From Pseudomonas saponiphila (GTDB lineage Bacteria; Pseudomonadota; Gammaproteobacteria; Pseudomonadales; Pseudomonadaceae), in assembly GCF_900105185.1 (NCBI RefSeq), contig NZ_FNTJ01000001.1:2314501-2378500 (forward strand): a stretch of DNA of 64,000 bases, in the 5' to 3' direction. The position numbers and the translations under genes are program-made. Positions 18,403 to 27,809 of the stretch are shown here, piece after piece (the first letter of the stretch is position 1; the number at the start of each line of letters is the position of its first letter). The notes below the pieces were generated by a model that saw only the letters and a list, made by a program, of their open reading frames with translations, searched no databases and had not been told where the DNA came from.

Positions 18403-19971
18403 CTAGCCCGGATTTCTCATGAGGCCGGCAGGCGTGGCCGGTGAAGCCTCGGTGTATCAACAACCTGCCTTCCACCGCTAAAAATTGATCGTTTTTTATT
18501 CAATTCCCGCGTATGGGGCGCACTGCCCCCTTTCCCCCATTGAGCCGGGCCGGGGGCGCCCGCCTGTTCAGGTCGGCTTGAGGCGGGCAACCAGCCCCGC
18601 AAAGAGTTCCTGATGCGGATAGGCCTCGCTGATCAGCACGCGGATGCGCCGGCTGTTGCGAATGATCACCGCACCGATCTTGAGCAGTTTCAAGCGCAGG
18701 TTATGGATGCTCATGCGCGCCAATGCGGTGCCCTGGAGATGATCGCGTAGCCGTTCGAACAGCACATAGGCAAAGGCCGACAGCATCAGCCGCCACTGGT
18801 TGGTCCACCAGCGTGGGCTGGAGGTGCGGTCGGCGAACAGATCCAACTGTTGGTCCTTGATCCGATTCTCCATGTCGCCACGGCCGCAGTAGTCTTCGTA
18901 GTACTGCTGGGCAGCATCCTCGGCAAAGCGGGACACGACGATGAAGCGTGGATTGGCACCCTGCTCGCCATGTTCCAGGCGCGACACGACCAGGCGGCGC
19001 CTACGCCAACTACCGGCCTGATAGAGGAAGCGATACACGCCGGACATCTTCTGCCCGGTTTCTTGGTAGGCCTCGGCGACAGCTTGCATGGCCGGCGCCG
19101 CCATCCGCTGCAGGCGGGTGTTGCGGGCCAGACCCACCACATAATCCACCTGCTTGCGGTCACACCAGTCGAGCATGCGATGTCGGCAAAAACCGCCGTC
19201 ACCGCGGAACACGATGCGGGTCTCTGGCCAGAAGCGGCGAATGAACTTGACCAGCAGTGCCAGGATGGCCCAACTGTGTCGGGCGCCATCGATGTTGCTC
19301 GGGCGCAAATAGCTCACCAGCAGATGGCGACCACAGAACACATAGAGCGGCAGGAAGCAGTAATGGTCGTAATAGCCATGGAAGAAGCGCCCTTCCTGAT
19401 CACCATGCACCGGCACATCGGTCGCATCGAAGTCGAGCACGATCTCAGCCGGCGCCTGGTCATGCTGGGCGATGAAGTGCTCCCACAGCAGGCGATGGGC
19501 TTGCACCACCGTTTCGCGATCGGCTTGCTGTTCCAGGCGCCCCAGAGTGGATTTGCCGGCCAGCGGTTGCAGGCGGTTGACCGCAGTCTGCAGCGCGTAG
19601 TCATGGCGCAGGCCGTCATGATCGTTGAGATCCTCGTAGCCGGCGGCCAGTGCATAGATACGCTGGGCGAGCAGTGTCTGCAGTCCATGCTGGACACGCC
19701 CAGGATCACGCCGATCGGGAACGATTTTGGCCAGGCGGCGGGTCAAGCCATGTTGCCGGTCGACCTCGCGCAGCAGCAACAAGCCCGCATCCGAGGTGAT
19801 GTGACCACCGGTGAAAGAGGCCTCGACGAGGCGGCGAGAGAGGGGTGAAAAGTGGAGTTTTTCTGGTAGCATTTTGTGCGCGGCTGAAGACTTATGGGGC
19901 TTTGTTTGGCGACAAGAATCATAAGGCTTTCAGCCGTTTTTGTTTATGCGGTCATGAGAAATCCGGGCTAG
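18403..19971 (-). mobile_element. Complete IS1380-family insertion sequence with CTAG target duplication
   Basis: Perfect 16-bp terminal inverted repeats (CCCGGATTTCTCATGA) lie at 18407-18422 and 19952-19967. They are bordered on both sides by the 4-bp direct repeat CTAG (18403-18406 and 19968-19971), the target-site length expected for IS1380-type elements. The element is 1,561 bp and carries one transposase gene on the minus strand. Intact repeats, intact transposase and matching duplications indicate a fairly recent insertion. Confidence 0.93.
18568..19872 (-). CDS. IS1380-family transposase
   Basis: This 434-residue DDE transposase shows the IS1380 pattern. The first acidic residue lies in IVLDFDATDVPVHGDQEG, the second in IVFRGDGGFCRHRMLDWC, and the Glu in the MENRIKDQQLDLFADR segment. 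The length matches intact family members and there is no frameshift. It occupies most of the element bounded by the CCCGG inverted repeats. Confidence 0.93.
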   Translation of the reverse strand: MLPEKLHFSPLSRRLVEASFTGGHITSDAGLLLLREVDRQHGLTRRLAKIVPDRRDPGRVQHGLQTLLAQRIYALAAGYEDLNDHDGLRHDYALQTAVNRLQPLAGKSTLGRLEQQADRETVVQAHRLLWEHFIAQHDQAPAEIVLDFDATDVPVHGDQEGRFFHGYYDHYCFLPLYVFCGRHLLVSYLRPSNIDGARHSWAILALLVKFIRRFWPETRIVFRGDGGFCRHRMLDWCDRKQVDYVVGLARNTRLQRMAAPAMQAVAEAYQETGQKMSGVYRFLYQAGSWRRRRLVVSRLEHGEQGANPRFIVVSRFAEDAAQQYYEDYCGRGDMENRIKDQQLDLFADRTSSPRWWTNQWRLMLSAFAYVLFERLRDHLQGTALARMSIHNLRLKLLKIGAVIIRNSRRIRVLISEAYPHQELFAGLVARLKPT

Positions 19972-20021
19972 CTACAGGACTTTGCTGGTTGGACCAGCAG
20001 CATTCCTCTCTTGTCGAAACG

Positions 20022-20135
20022 TTCTTCGATCACCTCCTAACCCCAGCCGGTGCCACAGGGACCGAATTCCGTGGCGCGTTTGGCCAGGTACTGGGCATAG
20101 ACCGCGTTACCCGTGGAGTTCTGCGGGCCTGGCGT
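20022..20135 (-). pseudogene. Relic of a phage annealing-protein gene (same family as 50583-51332)
   Basis: The minus strand still encodes YAQYLAKRATE-FGPCGTGWG, almost the same as AQYLAKRATEQFGPCGTGWG in the intact prophage gene at 50583-51332. The DNA matches over about 110 bp with scattered substitutions and a small deletion. Nothing else of the gene remains recognisable. It lies just right of the IS1380-type element and is one of the phage traces at 20-24 kb. Confidence 0.8.
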
Positions 20136-20277
20136 GGCGGAGCGTCGATGACTGGAGGGGGGGCGGGAAGCGCACTCGCACAGTGGCGAAGGCCGCGAGG
20201 ACAAGGTTTGGAAGAGGGCGCTGTGGACAGTCTTCGGGTCTCGCAACTGCTGCGGACCCGAAGGGCTTGTAGCTTAC

Positions 20278-20547
20278 TTAGATGCGGTGAATCTGAGTGA
20301 TGTGCGGCTTGCCGTTAATGGGGGCGTAGATTTCAACGATCGCTTGCCAGCTGCTGGACGAGCCCGGTAGCGTTGCTTTGGTCTGGTAGCGATAGTTGGT
20401 GCCATTGACTACCTGGGTCGAAACCAGTTCGGGCGTGTAGTTAACACCTACGAACCCGGCCAAGGCCTCTTTGAAGACTTCCTGATCCTTTGGGGTCAGT
20501 TTGTGGTAAGCGGTCCATCCACCAACAAGATGTTCTTGAGCAGTCAT
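20278..20547 (-). CDS. Cystatin-like single-domain protein
   Basis: This is an 89-residue protein with no signal peptide. It carries VSTQVVNGTNYRYQTKA, which fits the cystatin/stefin QxVxG inhibitory-hairpin signature followed by the usual TNY strand. A C-terminal IVEIYAPINGKPHITQI fits the second hairpin region of the fold. Cystatins inhibit papain-type cysteine proteases. In bacteria such small stefin-like proteins are little studied, so activity is an inference. GGAG lies nine bases before the ATG at 20547. Confidence 0.7.
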   Translation of the reverse strand: MTAQEHLVGGWTAYHKLTPKDQEVFKEALAGFVGVNYTPELVSTQVVNGTNYRYQTKATLPGSSSSWQAIVEIYAPINGKPHITQIHRI

Positions 20548-20559
20548 GAATTAAATCTC

Positions 20560-21140
20560 CATATTTAAATTCCTACTCGTCTGGCTTTTCGGATTTCGCC
20601 CCGTCTATTGAATGGTTTCCGGAATCCATTTCCTGAATGGTTTTCCTAGCATCCCTACTCCTATTTACTGTGAACCCGGGTGCTTTGGAAAACACCGATA
20701 CGAGCCTACTGCCGGCCCGGGGGAGTGTAGATCAGGAACAAGGAGGATCAAGGCAGGGAAGGGGGAGGGGACTAGCCAAGTCCAAAGATTGATGCCGAGG
20801 CGGACTTGAGGCTCTGCGAAACAAGTGAGGTGAGCCCCTTGGTTGCTACGACGAGGAAGCTAGGAGCGAGCGTGTAGCCACTGGAGTCCTTTCCTCAGGC
20901 TCATGTATTTCATAGGGCGAGACTTTAATGCCGACTGACAGCAAGGGCGTGACAGCCAGAGCTTTCCATGGGGCCATTCCTGATTGCTTCCCCGCTGCCT
21001 GGTAAGCGGACGCAACCATGGCAGGGAGAAACGAAGGCAGGGAGAAACGAAGGCAGAAACGAGACGTCCGCCTTGAACCATGTAAGGTTCCCAAAAGGGT
21101 GGGCGAAGATACCCGACGGCATACAACCTTCGACACCTAC
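20560..21140. other. Gene-free stretch, G-rich on the + strand with several short inverted repeats
   Basis: No convincing protein frame was found in these 580 bp. Short pairings can be drawn: GGACT-AGCCA-AGTCC near 20770, AAGTCC with GGACTT, GGCTC with GAGCC around 20810-20840, and GTTGCTAC with GTAGCCAC around 20840-20880. A 15-16-bp unit containing GGCAGGGAGAAACGAA is repeated twice near 21020-21055. It may be a structured RNA, the non-coding part of a lost mobile element, or decayed sequence. Confidence 0.4.
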
Positions 21141-21146
21141 AGGTAA

Positions 21147-21551
21147 ATGAGAATGTCAGAGTCTGCAGAAAGAATAAGTGAGATATTGCAAGCCTTTCAT
21201 CGTTTTGAAGACGGGTTGCTATTGTCATTTGAATTTAATTACGTGCCAGGAGAGAAACTTGCAGCGCAGGTTTTATTTCATGCAAGAGATCATCGGGCTG
21301 ATGGCAATGTGTGGAAGAAGGTTAAAGTGGTTGTCAATGGTGTTGAGGAGTTGAGTGCGAAAGTCAGAGGCTATCAATTTAATTCAATTTGCTCAGGGGT
21401 TCGGTTGTTGAAGTTTGGTGATTATTGGTGTGTCGATATTGATGGGAATTACGCTTTGGATGCTGATCCAGCATCGGTTGATGAAATACGACAGGATGGA
21501 GATCTGTATATTATTGGTCGTGATATTGAGGTTTATGAGTTTGAGGGCTGA
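21147..21551 (+). CDS. Orphan immunity-like hypothetical protein
   Basis: The product has 134 residues, is acidic and soluble, and is clearly AT-richer than its neighbours. It contains DGLLLSFEFNYVP, GVRLLKFGDYWCVDIDGNYAL and an acidic end IIGRDIEVYEFEG. That size, charge and composition resemble immunity proteins that follow Rhs or contact-dependent toxins. No toxin gene is adjacent, so this is an inference and the family is not recognised. It is flanked by unexplained non-coding sequence and an SDR gene. Confidence 0.6.
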   Translation: MRMSESAERISEILQAFHRFEDGLLLSFEFNYVPGEKLAAQVLFHARDHRADGNVWKKVKVVVNGVEELSAKVRGYQFNSICSGVRLLKFGDYWCVDIDGNYALDADPASVDEIRQDGDLYIIGRDIEVYEFEG

Positions 21552-21628
21552 TCTGAAAAAAATGAATTTTCAATTGCCTGAATCAAGCGTCGAGTGGCGA
21601 CGCTAAACCTGGGCTCTGTACGAAAAGC

Positions 21629-22390
21629 CTAGGTCAGATTCAACCCGCCGTCCGAAAGGAGTATCTCGCCGGTCAAGTAGTCCGACTCGACCAGCATCAC
21701 CACAGCATGGGCGACGTCGCCTGGGCTGGCAGCTCTGCGCATAGGGGCGCGAGTTCGCCACACCTCTTGGGCATCGGCCCACTCTGCGGTCATGGGCGTG
21801 TCGACCAGGCCTGGCGCCACAGCGTTTACGCGAATGTCCGGCCCCAGCGATAACGCGAGCAAGCGGGTCATGTGATTAAGCGCTGCTTTGCTCACCGCAT
21901 AGGGAATCGATGCGCCTTTAGGACGGATACCGGCATGCGAACTGATGTTGACGACACAACCGGCTCGCCGGTGACGGGCGGCATCGCGCAATGCCGACTC
22001 GGCCAATGTAACGAGGTGGAACGGTGCCACGACGTTCACCTCGTTAAGTTCGTGCCACACCATCGAGTTGGCCGAGGCAAGGTCGCCGTGGGGAATGACT
22101 CTGCTAATGCCAGCGTTATTGATCAATACGTCGAGTTGCCCCCACGCGGCGATCGCCTCGTTGACAAGCCTGACCCTGTCCGCCTCGACAGCAAGATCGG
22201 CTTGTACGTAAACAGCCTGCTTCATTTCAGCAGCCATGGCGCGTCCCGTATCCGCAGAAGTTCGCGAATGGAGCACTACTGCATAACCTGCCTGGCTTAG
22301 TGCACGTGCAATGGCTGCACCGATACCGGAAGTGGATCCTGTAACCAACGCGACGCGTAATCCGTTATCGATTGTCGGATTGGAATTCAT
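21629..22390 (-). CDS. SDR-family oxidoreductase
   Basis: This 253-residue classical short-chain dehydrogenase has the cofactor motif [16 protein letters not shown] and NNAGIS. The catalytic Ser lies in VVNISSHAG, and YAVSK provides Tyr and Lys. The end [17 protein letters not shown] is typical of FabG-like members. It is NAD(P)-dependent and the substrate is unknown. The ATG at 22390 was chosen because AGAAG precedes it; a longer frame to 22426 exists. Confidence 0.9.
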   Translation of the reverse strand: MNSNPTIDNGLRVALVTGSTSGIGAAIARALSQAGYAVVLHSRTSADTGRAMAAEMKQAVYVQADLAVEADRVRLVNEAIAAWGQLDVLINNAGISRVIPHGDLASANSMVWHELNEVNVVAPFHLVTLAESALRDAARHRRAGCVVNISSHAGIRPKGASIPYAVSKAALNHMTRLLALSLGPDIRVNAVAPGLVDTPMTAEWADAQEVWRTRAPMRRAASPGDVAHAVVMLVESDYLTGEILLSDGGLNLT

Positions 22391-22697
22391 ATGGACTTCT
22401 CTGATGGGTTGCTGGAAAACCGTCACCCTAGTGTCAAACGGGCAAGTTCGGCTTCAGGTGGTGACGGTGGGCATCGAGGCAATTGGGCGTAACCAGTAAT
22501 GCGCCTTGTTCATCAGCGTCTATTTCCCTGAGGGCTGAGTAGAGCGTCGCATGATAAGGGCTACCGATTCCGAGTCCAGCATCCTGTCCGTTGGGCTGGT
22601 CGACGGAGCCCTAAATGCGCAAAGGTGGGGCAGGCTTGCCGCTGAAGGCGACGACTGTTAAAAAGCCGGCCCAAAGTGTCGCCAAGGACTGCAATCA
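22391..22697. other. Intergenic stretch without a recognised feature
   Basis: About 300 bp lie between the SDR gene and the small frame at 22698. I see no coding frame, repeat or terminator that can be supported here. Confidence 0.5.
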
Positions 22698-22937
22698 ATG
22701 TTTCTGCTAGTGATGGTTCTCTCGCTCTGGGCGGAGGACCCCGCCTATGTCGTTAACGAAAAAAACTGCACATTCGGGCATTTTATTGAGCTACCGAAGG
22801 ACGACAGACAGGCGCGACTGATCAAGGCGTGCATCTATCGAATGAGAGGTGAAACCCCACCCATTTTTGAACGCGCGCAGGCCAATCCTGTTCGGCCACT
22901 GACAGAACTCATGAAGGCGCCGGCTGAATTACGCTAA
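22698..22937 (+). CDS. Small hypothetical protein, possibly truncated
   Basis: The frame encodes 79 residues. It has a short hydrophobic start (MFLLVMVLSLWAE) and a polar body with two cysteines. AAGGA lies about ten bases before the ATG. No family is recognised. Its 3' end abuts the ParB relic on the other strand, so it may have lost its original C-terminus. Confidence 0.4.
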   Translation: MFLLVMVLSLWAEDPAYVVNEKNCTFGHFIELPKDDRQARLIKACIYRMRGETPPIFERAQANPVRPLTELMKAPAELR

Positions 22938-23085
22938 CGCGGCTTCGCTAACCGTCCGCTGGAGCTTGAGGAAAGGGCTGTGGGGAGGCTGATCTTGTTT
23001 CAGGTATGACTTTGATGAAGCCCTTTGCCGCTGCACGTATCGCTTCGAGCCGTTGACGGGAGGTCGTGGGGCCGTGCATTGGTGC
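22934..23085 (-). pseudogene. Relic of the 3' end of a phage ParB-like gene (same family as 53010-53861)
   Basis: The minus strand encodes TSRQRLEAIRAAAKGF, matching TSRQRLEAIRAAAQEIF in the intact prophage ParB-like gene. The DNA match continues with gaps to the position of the stop codon. Everything upstream of this segment is lost. Together with the annealing-protein relic at 20022-20135 it keeps the same strand and relative order as in the prophage. Confidence 0.8.
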
Positions 23086-23214
23086 TTGCCGAGCTGTTCA
23101 AGCGTAGACCCGCGAGCGGGAGACAACGGCAGATGCTGATCAAGGCCGCAGCAGGGGAGCCATGTGCGAGCAGTCCTGCGACGGTCCCGGGAGATGCTGT
23201 CAGGAGAACAGGCT

Positions 23215-23538
23215 TCAGAGTGTAGTAGCAATTGCCAGGGCCAGTTGTTCGTCGGTCATGTGCGGCTGGCCATAGGCCGAGTGGTAGTAGCGAACGGCTT
23301 GCTCGAATTGAGCGCCGCGAATCTCACCATTTGAGCCTACGAATGCAAGCGCATCAGCCTTGGCAGGCTGGAATTGCTTCACCGCTAGCTCAGACAGCCC
23401 GGTTGTTCCTGAAAGGAGCAGGGTTGGAGCCAGCGTGATCATCATCATCGAGTTTTGATAGGAGCCCTTGTTTTCCGCCGCGGCTTGAGCGCCGGTCAAT
23501 GCCAGGATGACGAACACCAGAGTTTTCCATTTATCCAT
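23215..23538 (-). CDS. DUF2388-family small secreted protein
   Basis: This 107-residue protein has a signal peptide ending near TGAQAAAE. The C-terminal signature is FVGSNGEIRGAQFEQAVRYYHS followed by DEQLALAIATTL, typical of the DUF2388 family known mainly from Pseudomonas. Function is unknown. AGGA lies directly before the ATG with GGTG slightly upstream. It is an intact host-type gene among relics. Confidence 0.8.
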   Translation of the reverse strand: MDKWKTLVFVILALTGAQAAAENKGSYQNSMMMITLAPTLLLSGTTGLSELAVKQFQPAKADALAFVGSNGEIRGAQFEQAVRYYHSAYGQPHMTDEQLALAIATTL

Positions 23539-23726
23539 TCCTCACCGCTTCCTTGCTGGCTGCTCAATAGTGGCGCAACGATACCAAGGTCGATCGCTCT
23601 ACAGATAGAAGAATCCCGCTGCCGGGCCGGGCTCGATGGGGTGGCCTGCCTGGGCGTCCTCGGCATCGAACAGCGAGCACAGATAACTCGTTTCGCCAGG
23701 CAGCTAAGTAGTGACTGTAATCGCAG

Positions 23727-23965
23727 TCATAATCGAGGCACCCATGGAGACAGCCTCCGAAGGCTGAGGCTCGGCCGAGAGAACGAATCCATAGCGCCGA
23801 TTGTGCAGGCCGACCGCGACCAAGGCCATTCGCCGCCGCATTCGCGCACGCGCGAAACTTGGTCGTTTTGGACCTGGCGCCGGGTAACCTTCTTCCGGCC
23901 ATCCAGGACGGCGCGCGCCATAGGCACCGAGAACAGTTCGGGCGCTCTTTTATTTCAGGCAGGAC
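23727..23965 (-). pseudogene. Possible relic of a phage ASCH-domain protein gene
   Basis: The minus strand encodes PELFSVPMARAVLDGRKKVTRRQVQ read in two pieces. That is close to the start of phage ASCH-domain proteins (pattern FSxPMxxAxLxGxKxxTRR). The frame then loses recognisable sequence. It lies in a 540-bp stretch (23539-24080) that otherwise holds no gene. The assignment rests on this N-terminal motif alone. Confidence 0.5.
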
Positions 23966-24080
23966 TTGACCTTGACCGCTGCAGACTTTGAAGAGAGAGG
24001 GAGGTATCGTCCGCGCCGAACACGCAGGAGTTGCGATGCGGTCCTGCGCTCTCTGTCACTCAATATTAAGGACTGATCGC

Positions 24081-24488
24081 GTGCCGAGCCCTGTGATTAT
24101 CAAGAGAAAGGTATTGTTCGGCGACTGTGATCCCGAGGGGATAGTCTATACACCCAGGTTTTCTTACTTCGTTGTTGAGGCTGTTCATGATGCACTTACA
24201 GTGTGGCTTTCCGGTCCCGGATTAAGAACCTTGCTGGGTTTTAATCTACTGCCTCCAGCAAGGGCTTTCTCGCTGGAGTTTCTTCGTCCGGTCACTTGGG
24301 ATGAAGAACTCTCGATGAAAGTAAGTGTTTCCAGTGTTGGGCTTCACTCGTTCACATTTCAAGTCGAGGGTTATGTAGCGCCAGATGTCATGGCATTTAC
24401 TTCTAGTCTTACGCACGTTTGCGTCTCGCCGGTTACCAGAGAAGTGATTGAGGTTCCCGAGCAACTGAGGGCGCTACTCCTGTCTTGA
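24081..24488 (+). CDS. Hot-dog fold acyl-CoA thioesterase (4HBT-type)
   Basis: The product has 135 residues with the 4-hydroxybenzoyl-CoA-thioesterase pattern: VLFGDCDPEGIVYTPRFSYF (catalytic Asp region) and FLRPVTWDEELSMKV. The start at GTG 24081 is preferred because AAGGA lies about eight bases upstream and the length then matches the family. The frame is open further upstream, but that part looks non-coding. The substrate is unknown. It is AT-richer than core genes and lies directly before an IS66 relic. Confidence 0.75.
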   Translation: MPSPVIIKRKVLFGDCDPEGIVYTPRFSYFVVEAVHDALTVWLSGPGLRTLLGFNLLPPARAFSLEFLRPVTWDEELSMKVSVSSVGLHSFTFQVEGYVAPDVMAFTSSLTHVCVSPVTREVIEVPEQLRALLLS

Positions 24489-24499
24489 GAGCTGTAGTT

Positions 24500-24810
24500 G
24501 CCTGGACAGGGCCCAGCGCGATCTGCTGTCCAACGGCTCAGCCACGACCAAAGCCCCCGATTACAGTTCCATCGACAACAATCAGGTCGAGAGCCAGATA
24601 CGACCATGGGCACTCTGAGATTCGAACTGGTTGTCTGCCGGGGCTTTGCGCAGAGGCAAGCGGGCGACGGCGATCATGAGCCCGGGCTAGTCCGCGCGCA
24701 TGAATGGGCATGATCCATATGCTTGTTTGAAGGACGTCCTCGCGCGCCTGCCGACACATCGGCCGAGTGAGTTCGATTGGTTGTTGCCGTATAAGTGGCA
24801 AGCGATTTAA
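24500..24810 (+). pseudogene. Relic of an IS66-family transposase C-terminus
   Basis: Two segments match the IS66 TnpC end: SSIDNNQVESQIRPWAL, an in-frame stop, then NWLSAGALRRGKRATAIMS. After a short gap NGHDPYACLKDVLARLPTH follows, and the segment ends in FDWLLPYKWQAI and a stop at 24808-24810. It carries at least one stop and a deletion and cannot be functional. It shows that an IS66 element once sat here. Confidence 0.85.
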
Positions 24811-25486
24811 TCACGCAAGGCGTGATGCCACGACGTATAACCGCTTTCTCGAAACTATAGTGTTCGACATCGCTGATTTACCAAGGAGCATTAGGCGTTT
24901 AGCTAACGCAGATGCAAAAAGGAGGCATCATGCCATTTCGATACGGCAACCCATTACGCAGTCTGCTCCATCGTCGGCACAACCCCCGTCACAGGGCTGA
25001 AGGTAAGGCGATTTTCACCTGCGTCGGCAGGGCTCTATCGTCGGGGTATGCCGTCGTCATTGCCTTGTCCATCGGTAGCGCACATGCCGCGCATGGTGAG
25101 GGTGCCTCCCTCCACGTGGCGCCAGAGCATGCCCCGTTGGAACAGCAAAATTCGGCATTGCAGGTCACGCCTTATATTTGGGCTGCCCGCCTGGATGGTC
25201 GCGTTTCGCCGTTCCAGCGAGGCCCAACAATTAGCGTCGAGAAGCCGTTCTCTGACGTGGTTGCGGATTTCGGAGCACCGTGACCGGCCGTTTCGGTTGA
25301 TCGTGACCGGTCATTTCGCTAACGCGTGACCGCTCATTTCGGTAGCAACGTGACCGATTTTCCGCCTGTTCCGAAACAGGTGGTCACGGCTTACCGAAAT
25401 CGCCGGTCACGACTTAGCGAAAGCCTTCCCCTTCGTTGCGCATGACCTGATGCGCCGCCATCCTCGACCGATTTCGGGAGAGGAAG

Positions 25487-27172
25487 ATGGCGGCGCCGCG
25501 AGTAGCCATGCGAAACATCAAAGAATGTCTGCGCCTCAAGTTTGAGGCCGGCTTGTCCCACGAGAAGATTGCCCGTGCCTTGCAGCTGTCCAAGGGCGTG
25601 GTTAGCAAGTACATCGCGGCGGCGCGGGTGGCCGGGCTGGACTGGCCGGCGCTGGTGGCCATGGACGAGGCCGCGCTGGCGGCCGCCTTGTTTGCACCGA
25701 CGTCGACGAACAAGCCGCGCGGTGAGCGAGTGCTGCCCGATGTGCTGAGCATCCACCGCGAGTTGCGACGCAAGGGCGTGACCTTGCAGCTGCTGTGGGA
25801 GGAATATCTCGCCGCGCATGCGGGCCAGCCGACCTACCGCTACACCCAGTTCGTCGAGCACTACCGGCGCTACGCCCAGACGCTCAAACGTTCGATGCGT
25901 CAGCTGCACCGTGCGGGCGAGAAGCTATTCATCGACTATGCCGGGCCGACGCTGCCGGTGGTCGACCCGGCCACCGGCGAAGTGCGCCGGGCGCACATCT
26001 TCGTCGCCGCCCTGGGCGCCTCGAATTACACCTATGCCTGCGCGACGCCAGGCGAAACCCAGGTGGACTGGCTGACCTCGCTGGGCCAGGCTCTGACCTA
26101 CTTTGGCGGCGTGCCGGAAATGGTTGTGCCGGACAATCCGCGCGCCCTGGTCGCCCAGCCGGATCGCTACGAGCCGGGCCTGAACCGGGCCACGCTGGAG
26201 TGCGCGCGTCATTACCAGACGGTGATCCTGCCGGCACGGCCACGCAAGCCTCAGGACAAGGCCAAGGCCGAGGTGGCGGTGCAGGTGGTCGAGCGCTGGA
26301 TCATGGCGCGGCTGCGCCATCGGCAGTTCTTCAGCCTGCATGCGCTTAACCAGGCCATCGCCGAGCTGCTGGAGGATCTGAATCGGCGCCCGTTCAAGCG
26401 GCTCGATGGCTGCCGGCGCGACTGGTTCGAGCGCCTGGATCGCCCGGCCTTGCGAGCGCTGCCGGTGCATCCCTACGAGGTCGCCACCTTCAAGCGCTGC
26501 AAGGTCAGCATCGACTACCACATCGAGGTCAATGGCAGCTTCTACAGCGTGCCCTCCGCCCTGGCCCGGCAGAACGTGGACGTGCGACTGACGGCACACA
26601 CCCTGGAAGTGCTGCATGGCAACCGGCGGGTGGCCAGCCACCTGCTGCTGGGGCGACGCGGCGCTTACAGTACCCAGCGCGAGCACATGCCCGCGGCGCA
26701 CCAGGCGCATCGCGAATGGACGCCACAACGCCTGCTCGACTGGGGCGCGCGGATCGGCCCCTACACGCGCCAACTGATCGATCACCAACTGACCCACAAG
26801 CCGCACCCGGAGATGGGCTACCGCGCCTGCCTCGGCCTGCTCTCGCTGGCCCGGCGCTATGGCAATGCACGCCTGGAAGCCGCTGCCGAACGTGCCGTAC
26901 ACCTGCGCGCCTTCACCGGGCGCAGCGTGCGCAACCTGCTCCAGCAAGGCCTGGATCAACAGCCGCTGCCCCAGCGTGCCGCCGAAACGACCTTACCCGG
27001 CGACCACGAGAACGTCCGTGGCGCCGACTACTACCAACCCCCGCAACAGGAGCTGTTCGATGATGCCGCAACACACCCTGAATCAACTGCACCAGCTACG
27101 CCTGGACGGCATGGCCCGCGCCCTGGAAGAGCAATGGACGCTGCCGGCCAGCCACAGCCTGAGCTTCGATGA
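25487..27172 (+). CDS. istA: IS21 transposase IstA, copy 1
   Basis: The protein has 561 residues. It starts with an N-terminal helix-turn-helix ([23 protein letters not shown]). The integrase core has [17 protein letters not shown] for the first Asp, VPDNPRALV for the second and a Glu around [10 protein letters not shown] Mu-transposase-type C-terminal barrel ([16 protein letters not shown]) follows. Its end overlaps the start of istB by 113 bases in another frame, as usual in this family. The gene is intact. Confidence 0.95.
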   Translation: MAAPRVAMRNIKECLRLKFEAGLSHEKIARALQLSKGVVSKYIAAARVAGLDWPALVAMDEAALAAALFAPTSTNKPRGERVLPDVLSIHRELRRKGVTLQLLWEEYLAAHAGQPTYRYTQFVEHYRRYAQTLKRSMRQLHRAGEKLFIDYAGPTLPVVDPATGEVRRAHIFVAALGASNYTYACATPGETQVDWLTSLGQALTYFGGVPEMVVPDNPRALVAQPDRYEPGLNRATLECARHYQTVILPARPRKPQDKAKAEVAVQVVERWIMARLRHRQFFSLHALNQAIAELLEDLNRRPFKRLDGCRRDWFERLDRPALRALPVHPYEVATFKRCKVSIDYHIEVNGSFYSVPSALARQNVDVRLTAHTLEVLHGNRRVASHLLLGRRGAYSTQREHMPAAHQAHREWTPQRLLDWGARIGPYTRQLIDHQLTHKPHPEMGYRACLGLLSLARRYGNARLEAAAERAVHLRAFTGRSVRNLLQQGLDQQPLPQRAAETTLPGDHENVRGADYYQPPQQELFDDAATHPESTAPATPGRHGPRPGRAMDAAGQPQPELR

Positions 27173-27809
27173 ACGCCTCGGCCTACTGCTCGACCGCGAA
27201 CTGGCCTGGCGTGACAACCAGCGCCTGGTACGGCTGCGCAAGAAGGCCAAGCTCAAGTACGCCAACGCCTGCCTGGAAGATCTCGACCGCCGCACCGGAC
27301 GCGCCCTGGACGAGCGTCTGATCGCCACCCTGGCCAGTGGCGACTGGATCCGCCAGCAGCACAACCTGCTGCTGACCGGCCCGACCGGTGCCGGCAAAAC
27401 CTGGCTGGCCTGCGCCCTGGGCAACCAGGCCTGCCGCCAGGGCTATAGCACCCTGTACCTGCGCACCCCGCGCCTGCTGGAACAACTGCGCATCGCTCAT
27501 GGCGACGGCAGCTTCGGCCGTACCCTGCAACAGCTGGCAAAGGTCGACGTCCTGGTGCTGGACGACTGGGCGCTAGCCCCGCTGGAGGAAGGAGCCCGGC
27601 ATGACCTGCTGGAGGTGATCGACGACCGCGCTGGCAGCCGCTCCACCATCCTGACGAGCCAACTGCCCATCGAGCACTGGCACGGCTGGATCAACGACCC
27701 GACCCTGGCCGATGCCATCCTCGACCGCCTGGTGCACAACGCCTACCGACTGACGATGAAAGGCGAGTCGCTGCGCCGAAAAAAAGCCGAGGAACAAGCC
27801 GCATCGTGA
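27060..27809 (+). CDS. istB: IS21 helper ATPase IstB, copy 1
   Basis: This 249-residue AAA+ ATPase is related to DnaC. The Walker A motif is [18 protein letters not shown] and Walker B is [11 protein letters not shown]. The C-terminal [17 protein letters not shown] is typical of IstB. IstB assembles on target DNA and activates IstA. The start at 27060 lies inside the 3' end of istA. Confidence 0.95.
   Translation: MMPQHTLNQLHQLRLDGMARALEEQWTLPASHSLSFDERLGLLLDRELAWRDNQRLVRLRKKAKLKYANACLEDLDRRTGRALDERLIATLASGDWIRQQHNLLLTGPTGAGKTWLACALGNQACRQGYSTLYLRTPRLLEQLRIAHGDGSFGRTLQQLAKVDVLVLDDWALAPLEEGARHDLLEVIDDRAGSRSTILTSQLPIEHWHGWINDPTLADAILDRLVHNAYRLTMKGESLRRKKAEEQAAS

Noticed and set aside
21015..21060. 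CRISPR-like or minisatellite repeat
   Set aside because: Only two adjacent copies of a 15-16-bp unit occur, without spacers. No CRISPR array was seen anywhere in the window.
23455..23991. 178-codon plus-strand frame
   Set aside because: It overlaps the DUF2388 gene on the other strand and then a region with a phage relic. No coding features are visible.
25925..26959. Long minus-strand frame opposite istA (also at 47680-48714)
   Set aside because: It is an antisense shadow of an intact transposase gene with no ribosome-binding site or protein features.
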